Assembly: GCA_030536995.1 (NCBI GenBank)
Contig: JAUNOY010000011.1
Span: forward strand, 18,696 to 82,695
Length of the DNA stretch: 64,000 nt
Direction: 5' to 3'
From: Eubacteriales bacterium
GTDB taxonomy: Bacteria > Bacillota > Clostridia > Lachnospirales > Lachnospiraceae
The notes below the pieces were generated by a model that worked only from the letters and a program-made list of their open reading frames with translations, made no database searches and was not told where the DNA came from. A program made the translations under genes and the position numbers. This document shows positions 7,839-16,308 of this stretch, in pieces. Within the stretch, counting starts at the first letter, position 1. Each line of letters begins with the position of its first letter.

Positions 7839-9335
7839 ATGAATGTAAATCCTATAACAAGATTGGATTATCCAGATCTGGACGTAATCCGCGTAGAAGA
7901 CACCTATTATATGGTATCCACAACCATGCACTTTATGCCGGGCTGTGAGATTCTGCAGTCTTTTGATCTGGTGCACTGGGAGCATGTGACTTATGTCTAT
8001 GAGACGTTGGATCATACGGATGCGCAGCAACTGAAAAGCGGTCAGAATATTTACGGACAGGGCATGTGGGCAGCTTCCCTGCGCTATCATGAAGGCCGAT
8101 TTTATATCTGCTTTGTGGCAAATGATACCCGTAAGACTTATTTGTATACTTCGGAAAAAATAGATGGTCCATGGAAAAAGCAGCTGATAGAAGGCTTTTA
8201 TCATGACGGCTCTTTATTATTTGATGAGGATGGCAGAAACTATATTGTATATGGAAATGATGAAATCTGGATTACAGAATTGAATGAAGATTTGACGGCA
8301 CCAAAGAAGGACGGATTACATCGTCTTTTAGTCAGTGATCATAAGAACCCGGAGCTAGGCTATGAGGGTTCTCATATTCAAAAAATAAACGGCTATTATT
8401 ATATTTTTCTGGTTCATTCCCTGAGAGACCGCTGGATGCGGACGGAAGCATGCTTTTACAGTGATTCTCTGGAAGGAGAATTCACGGGTGGAGATGTACT
8501 TTGTGATGATCGTGGATATTGTGGACAGGGCGTGGCACAGGGAGGAATAGTGGATACGCCGGATGGAAAGTGGTATGCAATGCTGTTTCAGGATTCCGGA
8601 GCAGTTGGACGGATTCCTATTCTGCTTCCGGTTACCTGGAAGGATCATTTTCCGTTTTTTGGACAGAACGGACATGTGCCGGAAGAAATAGAGGTTCACA
8701 GTACCAGACCAGGATATGTTTATCAGCCATTAGTGGGAAGTGATGATTTCTGTAATGGGCTGCTTCCGCGCTGGCAGTTTAATCATGATCCAGATCCACG
8801 GTACTATCATCTGGATGCATTGCAGGGAACCTATACAATTACAACACGGGAAGTTTGTACAGAGCTTACACAGGCAGTAAATACGCTTACGCAAAGGATG
8901 AGTTATCCGTCCTGCGCAGCTGAGGTTACTGTTGATGCTTCTGCATTGAAAGAGGGCGATGTCGCAGGTTTGTGTGCGTTGCAGAGCTGTTATGCTGCAG
9001 TTGGCATTACAAAACATCATGGAAAATATGAAGTCCTTATGCTGGATAAAAAAGAAGATGGTATATTGGATATGACGGAAGGAACTGTTGTTGAATCACA
9101 CCAGATGGATTTTCGTCTTGAAGCAGATTTCTGTAACATGAAGGATGAAGCACGCTGCTATTACCGGGTAAATAAGGGAGACTGGCTACCCATCGGAACC
9201 GTGCATAAGCTGTACTTCAAACTGGATCATTTTACTGGTTGCCGGTTTGGTCTGTTCTGCTATGCGGCAGAGGAAACAGGAGGAAGTGCCTGCTTCCGGG
9301 ATTTTAAGTATTATGATGTTGATGAAATCTCATAA
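7839..9335 (+). CDS. GH43 glycoside hydrolase (beta-xylosidase / arabinofuranosidase type)
   Basis: 498 residues. The N-terminal ~300 form the five-bladed propeller of family 43, with the three acidic residues in order: Asp13 in YPDLDVIRV (base), Asp123 in YHDGSLLFD (pKa modulator) and Glu176 in GYEGSHI (acid). MVSTTMHFMPG and the NIYGQGMWA segment are typical of the xylosidase branch. Residues ~310-498 look like the beta-sandwich (concanavalin A-like) C-terminal domain of GH43 xylosidases, ending CRFGLFCYA. No signal peptide, so it is cytoplasmic. GAAAGGAATAAACA precedes the ATG. It stands alone between wrecked genes; any partner transporter is not in the window. Exact sugar specificity is uncertain. 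Confidence 0.88.
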   Translation: MNVNPITRLDYPDLDVIRVEDTYYMVSTTMHFMPGCEILQSFDLVHWEHVTYVYETLDHTDAQQLKSGQNIYGQGMWAASLRYHEGRFYICFVANDTRKTYLYTSEKIDGPWKKQLIEGFYHDGSLLFDEDGRNYIVYGNDEIWITELNEDLTAPKKDGLHRLLVSDHKNPELGYEGSHIQKINGYYYIFLVHSLRDRWMRTEACFYSDSLEGEFTGGDVLCDDRGYCGQGVAQGGIVDTPDGKWYAMLFQDSGAVGRIPILLPVTWKDHFPFFGQNGHVPEEIEVHSTRPGYVYQPLVGSDDFCNGLLPRWQFNHDPDPRYYHLDALQGTYTITTREVCTELTQAVNTLTQRMSYPSCAAEVTVDASALKEGDVAGLCALQSCYAAVGITKHHGKYEVLMLDKKEDGILDMTEGTVVESHQMDFRLEADFCNMKDEARCYYRVNKGDWLPIGTVHKLYFKLDHFTGCRFGLFCYAAEETGGSACFRDFKYYDVDEIS

Positions 9336-9465
9336 AGATAGAACTGAATAAAATAAGTGTCGGAATTTACTCAAATTTTTCCTACTTTGAACATTGGTTT
9401 TTACAACGGTATTGTATAGTGAAGCAAAGGAAAAACAAAACATGTTTCAGAGAGGAGAAACTATT

Positions 9466-9929
9466 ATGAGAATTAAGAGTATGATGAAGGGTATGCTTGC
9501 TGTTGTAATGGCAATGTCTATGGCAGCATGCTCCGGAGCACCTGCAGCATACCAGACTTCTTCTGAGTCACCGTCACCGGCACAGACAGAAAGTACAGCA
9601 GCAACAGAGCAGGAAACAATCGTAACAGAAGTATCTGCAGAAATGCAGACGCAAGAAGAAACAGCAAAAGCACCGAAATATGTTTTCTGTTTATTGGTGA
9701 TGGTATGAGCTATCCCCAGTTTCAGGCAGCATCTGACTATCTTGGAGCAATAGCAGATGAAGATTATGTCAATGCACTTCCGAGCAATAGCTATGAAGAC
9801 CGTGGAGGAGCAGTACTGGACGGACCGGAAGCAGGATACAAGGTTACCTATACACAGGCTGATGCAGAAGCAGTTACGGCTGAAGATGGAAGGGTTATTC
9901 TGATGGATGAGCATCTGGGTACTGATTAA
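9466..9929 (+). pseudogene. alkaline phosphatase lipoprotein, frameshifted and internally deleted
   Basis: AGAGGAG precedes the ATG. Residues 1-25 are a lipoprotein signal (MKGMLAVVMAMSMAAC, lipobox Cys), followed by a Ser/Thr/Glu linker. At KYVF the frame breaks: one base is missing, and the other frame continues as FIGDGMSYPQFQAASDYLGA, the metal-binding start of an alkaline phosphatase domain. It then reads DRGGAVLDGPE and jumps to what looks like the C-terminal end (VTAEDGRVILMDEHLG, stop). Several hundred residues, including the nucleophile Ser/Thr region, are absent. Non-functional. Confidence 0.78.
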
Positions 9930-10423
9930 GAACGGCCTGTGCCAATTGTCTGTTCGGAGCAACATCTTTTTTTCTTCTTGTCATAGTGAGTGTGTTCATC
10001 CTTTTTTATCCTTTCCTGTTATCTTAACACACTCTGTGAAATGAACAAAGTGCGTAAGTTTTAAAATTTGATTTTTTCAACTTACACACTTTATTTTACA
10101 CCCTCCCTTTGACAGATTTTCTGTTTACAATGATTAACCGAAGGGGGATTACTTTGAGTCTGGAATTACGGAATTATATGAAAACGAGGAAAACCTCATT
10201 TTAACTTGTACTAAATCTTGACATAGGACCAACAGGAAGCATAGAACTTTTCTTCCCCAAATATCAGAAATTGCACCTACCCATTCTTTTATATTTTGTA
10301 TTGCTTCCGTTTTTAGATGTCCTCATAAAATTAAAATTTTATGTCACTTTCCAGACCTCTAAAATCCCTTAAAATAAGGCTTTTCTCCACTTTTCAATTC
10401 CTAGAAAACTACTGCCAGATAAG
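9930..10423. other. gene-free stretch with nested inverted repeats
   Basis: AAAGTGCGTAAGTT (10047-10060) pairs with AACTTACACACTTT (10079-10092) with one mismatch, and GAGTGTGTT (near 9987) pairs with AACACACTC (near 10026). They may be ends of a lost mobile element. A TTG-started 16-codon frame after GGGGG at about 10155 (MSLELRNYMKTRKTSF) ends in a small GAGG/CCTC hairpin. No convincing protein gene. Confidence 0.4.
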
Positions 10424-10466
10424 AAAAAAGACCCTGACAGTCTGGAAATTCCAGACCATCAAGGTC
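10424..10466 (-). terminator. guaA terminator
   Basis: On the minus strand GACC..GA..GTCTGG-AATTT-CCAGAC..TC..GGTC is followed by six T. Confidence 0.8.
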
Positions 10467-10575
10467 ATTCTTTATTCTAAATTGCTTTTCATGTTTTCAC
10501 ATGATTTTTTTCATTTCACTGGCTGAAACTTTTGCCCTAAAACTGGATAAAAGCCTTTGCCCTGTGATATTCAAG

Positions 10576-12120
10576 CTACTCGAATTCAATCGTCGCCGGC
10601 GGTTTTCCCGTGCAGTCATAAAATACTCGATTGATGTGTTTTACTTCATTTACAATTCGGCTGGTGGCTTTGCCGATAACTTCCCATGGGATTTCGGCGC
10701 TTTCAGCGGTCATGAAGTCGGTGGTGGTTACGGCGCGCAGTGCCACAGCGTAGTCGTAGGTTCTTTCGTCACCCATAACGCCTACAGAGCGCATATTTGT
10801 AAGAGCTGCGAAATACTGTCCAATCTGTTTGTCCACACCTGCTTTGATGATTTCCTCACGCCAGATTGCATCTGCATCCTGAACCATTTTTACTTTTTCG
10901 GCAGTTACTTCACCGATGATTCGAATTCCAAGACCAGGTCCCGGGAATGGCTGTCTATAGACAAGATATTCCGGAATCCCCAGCTCCAGTCCTGCCTTGC
11001 GAACTTCATCCTTGAAAAGGTCACGCAGCGGCTCGATAATCTCTTTGAAATCTACATAATCCGGAAGTCCTCCTACATTATGATGGGATTTGATCACTGT
11101 AGATTCGCCGCCTACGCCGCTCTCCACAACATCCGGATAAATAGTTCCCTGTACCAGAAAATCTACTGCCCCGATTTTTTTCGCTTCTTCCTCAAATACA
11201 CGGATGAATTCCTCTCCGATAATCTTACGCTTGTCCTCCGGTTCTTCTACACCCTTCAGTTTCTCATAAAACCTTTCCTGCGCATTCACACGGATAAAGT
11301 TTAAGTCATACTGTCCGTCCGGTCCGAAAACAGCTTCCACTTCATCGCCTTCATTTTTTCGAAGAAGTCCGTGGTCTACAAATACACAGGTAAGCTGATT
11401 TCCGACTGCTTTCGAAAGCATAACCGCAGCTACAGAAGAATCTACACCGCCGGAAAGCGCGCAGAGAACCTTTCCGTTCCCGACTTTTTCGCGAATCGCC
11501 TTGATTGATTCTTCCACAAAGGAATCCATTTTCCAGTCTCCGGTACATCCACATACATGATAGACAAAATTAGAAAGCATCTTTTTACCTTCCTGTGTAT
11601 GCAGCACCTCCGGATGGAACTGGATTGCATAGAGCTTTTTATCCGGATTTTCTGCTGCTGCAACCGGACAGTCAGGCGTCCATGCACATACTCTGAAATC
11701 CGGCGCAATTTTTGATATATAATCATTGTGACTCATCCAGCAAATCGTCTTCTGAGACACATCTGTAAACAGCTTAGACTCTGTATCCACATTTACTTCT
11801 ATTTTTCCATACTCACGTACAGGAGCTTTTTCCACCTTTCCGCCAAGAAGATGCATCATAAGCTGAGAACCGTAGCAAATACCCAGAATCGGGATTCCAA
11901 GTTCAAAAATCTCCTTTGCATAAGTCGGAGCGCCCTCTTCATAGCAACTGTTCGGTCCGCCTGTAAAAATAATTCCCTTCGGCTGAATCGCTTTAATTTT
12001 CTCTATCTCTGTCTTGTAGGAGTAAATCTCACAGTAAACATTACATTCTCTGACACGACGGGCAATCAACTGATTGTACTGTCCGCCAAAATCAAGTACA
12101 ACAACTGTTTCTCTCTTCAT
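10576..12120 (-). CDS. guaA: GMP synthase (glutamine-hydrolysing)
   Basis: 514 residues, full length. It converts XMP, ATP and glutamine to GMP, the last step of guanine nucleotide synthesis. The N-terminal class I glutamine amidotransferase has the nucleophile in GICYGSQ and the His-Glu pair in FHPEV. The ATP-pyrophosphatase domain has the P-loop LSGGVDSS near residue 226, and the C-terminal dimer domain ends [23 protein letters not shown] precedes the ATG. It has its own terminator. The upstream region carries a duplicated regulatory module, but no guanine riboswitch that I can identify. Confidence 0.97.
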   Translation of the reverse strand: MKRETVVVLDFGGQYNQLIARRVRECNVYCEIYSYKTEIEKIKAIQPKGIIFTGGPNSCYEEGAPTYAKEIFELGIPILGICYGSQLMMHLLGGKVEKAPVREYGKIEVNVDTESKLFTDVSQKTICWMSHNDYISKIAPDFRVCAWTPDCPVAAAENPDKKLYAIQFHPEVLHTQEGKKMLSNFVYHVCGCTGDWKMDSFVEESIKAIREKVGNGKVLCALSGGVDSSVAAVMLSKAVGNQLTCVFVDHGLLRKNEGDEVEAVFGPDGQYDLNFIRVNAQERFYEKLKGVEEPEDKRKIIGEEFIRVFEEEAKKIGAVDFLVQGTIYPDVVESGVGGESTVIKSHHNVGGLPDYVDFKEIIEPLRDLFKDEVRKAGLELGIPEYLVYRQPFPGPGLGIRIIGEVTAEKVKMVQDADAIWREEIIKAGVDKQIGQYFAALTNMRSVGVMGDERTYDYAVALRAVTTTDFMTAESAEIPWEVIGKATSRIVNEVKHINRVFYDCTGKPPATIEFE

Positions 12121-12224
12121 TATGTTTCCTCCTTAATTAATCATTCAATTTTTTCTGGTGCTCATTATAAAGTAAAGCAGAAATTTTTACAACAATTTTT
12201 TAAGTTATTCTCTATTTATTTTTA

Positions 12225-12411
12225 GAAGTTCTTTATAATTTTATCACTGTTTTTTCAAACCCTCCTCACAGTTTCCTCACAATTCTCCTGTATATTATTA
12301 AACAAATAAAGCAAACGCCTATGAATCAGGCGTAAGCTTTTTAATCATATAGATACCATAACTTTTTTCTTTTTCATACTTAGCCGGGTTGATACGACCC
12401 GGCTCTCCTTC
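12225..12411. repeat. regulatory module copy A, upstream of guaA
   Basis: This copy matches 12523-12680 in several blocks, in the same order: CTCACA-GTTTC-CTCACA (12265-12281), TATATT nine bases later (12291-12296), AAACAAATAAAGCAAACGC, a hairpin (ACGCCT/AGGCGT, 12315-12333), a T-rich run, the perfect hairpin AGCCGGGT-TGATACG-ACCCGGCT (12382-12404) and CTCCTTC. On the minus strand TTTGAA (12254-12259) and TATAAA (12232-12237), 16 bases apart, could be the guaA promoter, placing the direct repeat just upstream of its -35. On the plus strand it resembles a promoter with a structured short transcript. No coding frame. Confidence 0.65.
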
Positions 12412-12522
12412 TGTTTTGGGAAGATTATTTCTATTTCAGGCGTCTTCTGCATATAATATTTTTGCGAAAAAATACAGATTTCCAAAGTAGCTTTTAATCT
12501 CAAAAACTATAGTTTAGTTTAT

Positions 12523-12680
12523 AACTTTTTTAGAATTTAATCATTATTTTTTCAAAAGTTGCTCACAGTTTCCTCACAATTAGCGTGTATATTAATAAAC
12601 AAATAAAGCAAACGCTTTATTTTAAAATAAAACTTTTTCTTTTTCATACCAGCCGGGTCAATACGACCCGGCTCTCCTTC
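12523..12680. repeat. regulatory module copy B, upstream of the small gene at 12698
   Basis: Second copy of the module: CTCACA-GTTTC-CTCACA (12562-12578), TATATT (12588-12593), AAACAAATAAAGCAAACGC, the palindrome TTTATTTTAAAATAAA, and AGCCGGGT-CAATACG-ACCCGGCT (12651-12673) followed by CTCCTTC. The first hairpin differs in sequence from copy A but occupies the same place, which suggests that structure matters. This copy leads directly into the ribosome site of the next gene. The AT-rich 110 bases between the copies show nothing coding. Confidence 0.65.
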
Positions 12681-12691
12681 CAAATAGGAGG
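12674..12691 (+). promoter_or_regulatory. ribosome site masked by an anti-SD sequence
   Basis: CTCCT (12674-12678) from the end of module B can pair with AGGAG (12686-12690), the ribosome site of the gene starting at 12698. The competing CCGGG hairpin ends immediately before it, so the two structures could stack or be exclusive. Confidence 0.5.
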
Positions 12692-12697
12692 TATTCT

Positions 12698-12973
12698 TTG
12701 AATAATATCGCGAATTCCGATATTCATCGGAACCAGTTCCCTTACACCAGAGAAATTCATCTTTACAATAAAGACAAAACACTGCTTTTCTGTATTCCTG
12801 ATGGAGGATTTATACAGTTATTATATGAAAATGGAGAATATACCTGCGCGCTTTGCCGCTGGCTGGATGATAGCCACACTGAAATAAACGGCCAGAAATT
12901 TCATAATTACAGCTTCGCAGAACAAATGAAAAAAAGCGGAATATATCCTTGTCCACTGCCATTTTACCGATAA
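12698..12973 (+). CDS. small hypothetical protein, 91 aa, TTG start
   Basis: The TTG at 12698 follows AGGAGG by six bases; no better start exists. The protein is soluble, about a tenth aromatic, with a beta-rich look (EIHLYNKDKTLLFCIPDGGF) and a CALCRW segment, ending in PCPLPFYR. I do not recognise a family. It lies convergent to the nitroreductase and behind the structured leader of module B, so its expression is probably controlled at translation or by the direct-repeat box upstream. Confidence 0.6.
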   Translation: MNNIANSDIHRNQFPYTREIHLYNKDKTLLFCIPDGGFIQLLYENGEYTCALCRWLDDSHTEINGQKFHNYSFAEQMKKSGIYPCPLPFYR

Positions 12974-12975
12974 AA

Positions 12976-13014
12976 AGCTCCCGCCTGCAGCAATATTTTC
13001 TGCAGGCAGAAGCT
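12976..13014 (-). terminator. terminator after the nitroreductase
   Basis: AGCT..GCCTGCAG and CTGCAGGC..AGCT pair. On the minus strand the stem is followed by TTTTT. It may serve the small plus-strand gene too. Confidence 0.75.
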
Positions 13015-13038
13015 CTGTATACGGTCCCAGAACCTTCC

Positions 13039-13770
13039 TTATTTATTTGTGAAATTCTTCAGATATTCTTCGACAGACCTTGTCATCTCTCTGGAAAATT
13101 CCGAATTATATTTTCGGTTACAGAATCTTTGACACCAGCCCTCGAAATCACCATTTGGATATTCGTTGGAGAACATAACCTGAAGCTCTTCTTTGCTTCT
13201 TCGATGATAAACGTTGGTCTGTACAATATCCTCCAATTTGCACCGTTGAGGTTTTTTGCGGTTTTTCTGCTGCTCTGTAGGGAATCCAAATACCAGCATA
13301 GCCGCAGGGAAAACATACTCCGGAAGATTCAGCATCTCCCTGTGTTTTTCACAGTTTTCCATAACATCCCCAATATAACAGGAGCCAATCCCCAGACTCC
13401 AGGCAGCCGTCACTGCATTCTGGGCTGCAATACAGGTATCGCTTACTGCAAGCATCAGATCGCCAACTCCGGGCTTTCTCGGCTGCGCTCCGCCTGCCGC
13501 AAAAACATCGTACCATTTTTGAAAATCCGCGCAAAAAACAAGAACCATAGGAGCTTTTGCAATAAATGGCTGATTATCACAGGTAACCGACATCTGCTGT
13601 TTCAACTCTTCATCTGTAATGTCTAAAATTGTATATAACTGCTGATTTCCAGCCGTCGGCGCTTCCATTGCAGCCATCAGAATTTCTCTTTTCTGATCCT
13701 CTGTAATTATCTGTTCTGTAAATACACGAACCGATTTTCTGTCATACAATGACCGAATAACTTCATTCAT
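13039..13770 (-). CDS. nitroreductase-family FMN oxidoreductase
   Basis: 243 residues from the ATG at 13770, chosen because GAGGAG lies seven bases before it. The N-terminal RKSVRVF and EAPTAGNQQ motifs contact FMN, and GIGSCYIGD in the middle is the typical segment near the flavin. The C-terminal part (residues ~190-243) is Cys-poor except CQRFCNRKY, and lacks a ferredoxin domain. Such enzymes reduce nitro compounds, quinones or flavins with NAD(P)H; the natural substrate is unknown. It is the second gene after the uncharacterised 327-residue protein, with 40 bases between them. Confidence 0.88.
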   Translation of the reverse strand: MNEVIRSLYDRKSVRVFTEQIITEDQKREILMAAMEAPTAGNQQLYTILDITDEELKQQMSVTCDNQPFIAKAPMVLVFCADFQKWYDVFAAGGAQPRKPGVGDLMLAVSDTCIAAQNAVTAAWSLGIGSCYIGDVMENCEKHREMLNLPEYVFPAAMLVFGFPTEQQKNRKKPQRCKLEDIVQTNVYHRRSKEELQVMFSNEYPNGDFEGWCQRFCNRKYNSEFSREMTRSVEEYLKNFTNK

Positions 13771-13810
13771 TTTCGTTCTCCTCATCTTACTTTTACGCGT
13801 ATAAGGCCTG

Positions 13811-14794
13811 TTATTTTTCTGCAAAATACGTTTCCAGTTCCACTCTTCTGTTCAGTATTCCCTTTTTCCACACCATCAAGTACACCTTAAATTCAATGGA
13901 ATCCCTTGCATATACGAAAGGTTCTTCCCGCAAAATACAGCAATCTTTCCCTTCTTTATATAACTGTTTTTGACGTTTCTCCGCCCGCAACATAACTTCC
14001 TTATATTTTTTATCTTCATCTCCAAATGATCTGTTTTCATATTCGGAAGCTCCTGTTATAATCCATTTCGTAAGAATATCTACAACCTTTTTATGGCTGT
14101 TTCTATGCAACATACGGGCAATTTTTTTTGCATTTCCAATTCTCCCGGAACACTGATACTTTTTTAAGGCTCTTATCATCCTTTTATCTTCTGCCTCTTT
14201 TGCAAGGATAAGCATCATTTCAAAAGCCTCTTTTGTCACAGTCCATTCATCTCCATCTGTGACTAGATACTTAGATGAAACTGCCGAATAACAGCAATAA
14301 TTCAGCGGCGGAAATTTAGCAAGCACAACCAGTTTTTTCTCCACATCGTTGCAGTATTTCTCACCCAGATAAATATATTTATCCCTGAGAATCGATATTT
14401 TATATTCTATCTGACGTAAATACTCGTATCCTTTTACCCAGAAATGACCTGTTTCTCCATAATTATAAAGATTCACCTCCAGAGAAAGCTGTTCAAAAAA
14501 CAGAGTAAAAACAGAACTTCCCTGATGAATAATCAGCGCATATCCCGTTTCATCCTCTTCCAGAAATGCCTGAATTTCACCTTCATATTCTTTATTATAA
14601 GTCCCTGTCATTCTGGCATTCTCGAATACAAGAAAGCTCTCTACCGCATCGTTCATAAGGTAAACCAGCCAAAATCCCTCTTCCAGAAGTTCGAACTGAT
14701 TCAGTTCTATCAGTTCTTTCAGCTTCTCAAATTCATCCGGCAGACCTTTATGATACCCCGATAAAATCTGTTCATACTCCTGTTCTTTCCTCAT
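13811..14794 (-). CDS. uncharacterised protein, 327 aa (possibly DUF3878)
   Basis: A soluble protein with no signal peptide or clear membrane segment. It is rich in aromatic and charged residues. The middle has ALIIHQGSSVFTLFF and YNYGETGHFWVKGYEYLRQ; the C-terminal half is helical and basic (KKIARMLHRNSHKKVVDIL). It resembles proteins of unknown function found in many Lachnospiraceae, perhaps DUF3878, but I am unsure of that assignment. GGAAGGACA precedes the ATG. It forms a likely operon with the nitroreductase. No catalytic motif is visible. Confidence 0.7.
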   Translation of the reverse strand: MRKEQEYEQILSGYHKGLPDEFEKLKELIELNQFELLEEGFWLVYLMNDAVESFLVFENARMTGTYNKEYEGEIQAFLEEDETGYALIIHQGSSVFTLFFEQLSLEVNLYNYGETGHFWVKGYEYLRQIEYKISILRDKYIYLGEKYCNDVEKKLVVLAKFPPLNYCCYSAVSSKYLVTDGDEWTVTKEAFEMMLILAKEAEDKRMIRALKKYQCSGRIGNAKKIARMLHRNSHKKVVDILTKWIITGASEYENRSFGDEDKKYKEVMLRAEKRQKQLYKEGKDCCILREEPFVYARDSIEFKVYLMVWKKGILNRRVELETYFAEK

Positions 14795-14865
14795 AGTTGT
14801 CCTTCCTTCAGAGCCTGTTCACAGCCCTCTCGCCAAAAGGCATTTAACATTTAAAAAGAAATTTT

Positions 14866-16263
14866 TCAGCCAATATGCATCATTTTAATCAGCATAATCC
14901 ATGTCAGTCCATAATACGCAACAACTGCCACAAGGTCATTGACCGTAGTAATCAGCGGACCGGAAGCAACTGCCGGATCCACTCCCGCCTGTTTGAAAAA
15001 CAGCGGAATCACTGTTCCTACAAGGCTGGAAACAAGCATTGCCGTAAGAAGTGCAATTCCAATACAACCCGAAATCGCAAACGCCATGCCCGGCGCCATA
15101 TTTTTAAACAACATGATATATACTCCGATTCCTGCAAAGGAAAGTGTCCCCAGAATAAGACCATTGGTGAAACCTACGCGAATCTCTTTCCCAACCAGTT
15201 TCATTTTCTGTTTACCTGTAAGCTGTTCATCCATGAGTACACGAATTGTTACCGCCAGTGACTGAGTTCCTACATTTCCTGCCATATCAAGAATCAGAGA
15301 CTGGAAACAGATAATAATCGTAAGTTGCGCCACGACTTTCTCAAAAACTCCAACAACACTTGATACAAGAAGTCCCAGACCAAGAAGCAGAACAAGCCAC
15401 GGAAGGCGCTTTTTTACGCTTTCCCGAACAGGCTCTTCCAGGTCTTCCTCTGCAGTCAGACCTGCCAGCATGGCATAGTCTTCTCCCATTTCCTCGTCTA
15501 CAACCTCTACCATATCCTGCGCTGTAATGACTCCAAGAATATGGTTATCATCGGAAAGAACCGGTATAGATTCCTCAGAATAATCCTTCAGGACCTCCAG
15601 ACAGTCATCTATCTTTTCATCCGCATAAACATATGGATATGCAGTCACAATAATGTCCTCCAGATTTGTTCCTTCTCTTGCAAGAATCAAGCTTTTCAGA
15701 CTGATTGCCCCATAATAGATCTGTTTTTCATCCAATACATAGATCATTGAAATATTATCATGTTCCGCTGCCTGAGCAACCACCGAATTCATAGCTTCTT
15801 TTATAGAAGCGTTACAACAAAGTGATACAAAATTGGTAGTCATCCTGCTTGCAATTTCATCTTCATCGTAGGAAGCAAGCATCTGAAGTTTTTTTCTTGC
15901 ATCAGGCTCCATAAGTTCCACCCATGCTTTTTTCCGCTGAGTATCTGTTCTTTTCAAAATATCTACGGCTTCATCGGGCTCCATATTTGCAAGAATTTCC
16001 GCTGCTTTTTTCAAATCCAGTTCTGCCAGATATTTCTCTGCATCGTCTGTATATTCCAGCAGCTCTGATAAATCTCTGACGTCCATCAGACGATACAGAC
16101 TTTCGCGCTCTTTTCTTTCCAGAATTTCAAGAACTTCTCCAAGATCTTTTGCGTGATATTCCTTCAGTCTGTCTCCGATTACTTTCGGAGAATCTTTGCT
16201 TCTGATAATGTTTAAAATTTCCTGCTCATAATTCAGTTTGATTTTTTCATTTTCTGCTCTCAT
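14866..16263 (-). CDS. mgtE: magnesium transporter MgtE
   Basis: 465 residues, full length. Order of domains: N-terminal helical MgtE_N domain (1-~130, with LANMEPDEAVDILKR), two CBS domains (~135-260, ISMIYVLDEKQIYYG and ESIPVLSDDNHILGV), then five membrane helices (~285-460). The pore signature ILDMAGNVGTQSLA and the ITTVNDLVAVVAYYGL end, with the Mg2+-binding Asp, are intact. It imports Mg2+ down its gradient and is gated by cytoplasmic Mg2+ at the N and CBS domains. GGAGG precedes the ATG. A terminator hairpin just upstream of the ribosome site suggests transcription attenuation. Confidence 0.95.
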   Translation of the reverse strand: MRAENEKIKLNYEQEILNIIRSKDSPKVIGDRLKEYHAKDLGEVLEILERKERESLYRLMDVRDLSELLEYTDDAEKYLAELDLKKAAEILANMEPDEAVDILKRTDTQRKKAWVELMEPDARKKLQMLASYDEDEIASRMTTNFVSLCCNASIKEAMNSVVAQAAEHDNISMIYVLDEKQIYYGAISLKSLILAREGTNLEDIIVTAYPYVYADEKIDDCLEVLKDYSEESIPVLSDDNHILGVITAQDMVEVVDEEMGEDYAMLAGLTAEEDLEEPVRESVKKRLPWLVLLLGLGLLVSSVVGVFEKVVAQLTIIICFQSLILDMAGNVGTQSLAVTIRVLMDEQLTGKQKMKLVGKEIRVGFTNGLILGTLSFAGIGVYIMLFKNMAPGMAFAISGCIGIALLTAMLVSSLVGTVIPLFFKQAGVDPAVASGPLITTVNDLVAVVAYYGLTWIMLIKMMHIG

Positions 16264-16285
16264 ATGTTACCTCCTTTTCCACACC

Positions 16286-16308
16286 AAAAAGACCTGTTTC
16301 ACACAGGT
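16286..16308 (-). terminator. terminator hairpin in the mgtE leader
   Basis: On the minus strand ACCTGT-GTGAA-ACAGGT is followed by C and five T, ending only about 25 bases before the mgtE start codon. A terminator in this position normally acts as an attenuator. Confidence 0.7.

Noticed and set aside
7689-8204. Minus-strand open frame overlapping the GH43 start
   Set aside because: Shadow frame: the GH43 gene on the other strand has all catalytic motifs and a ribosome site.
10501-11304. Long plus-strand open frame opposite guaA
   Set aside because: It is the antisense of guaA, with Cys- and Phe-rich improbable composition and no ribosome site.
12121-12700. Purine riboswitch for guaA
   Set aside because: The conserved loop words of the purine aptamer are not visible in the leader on the minus strand.
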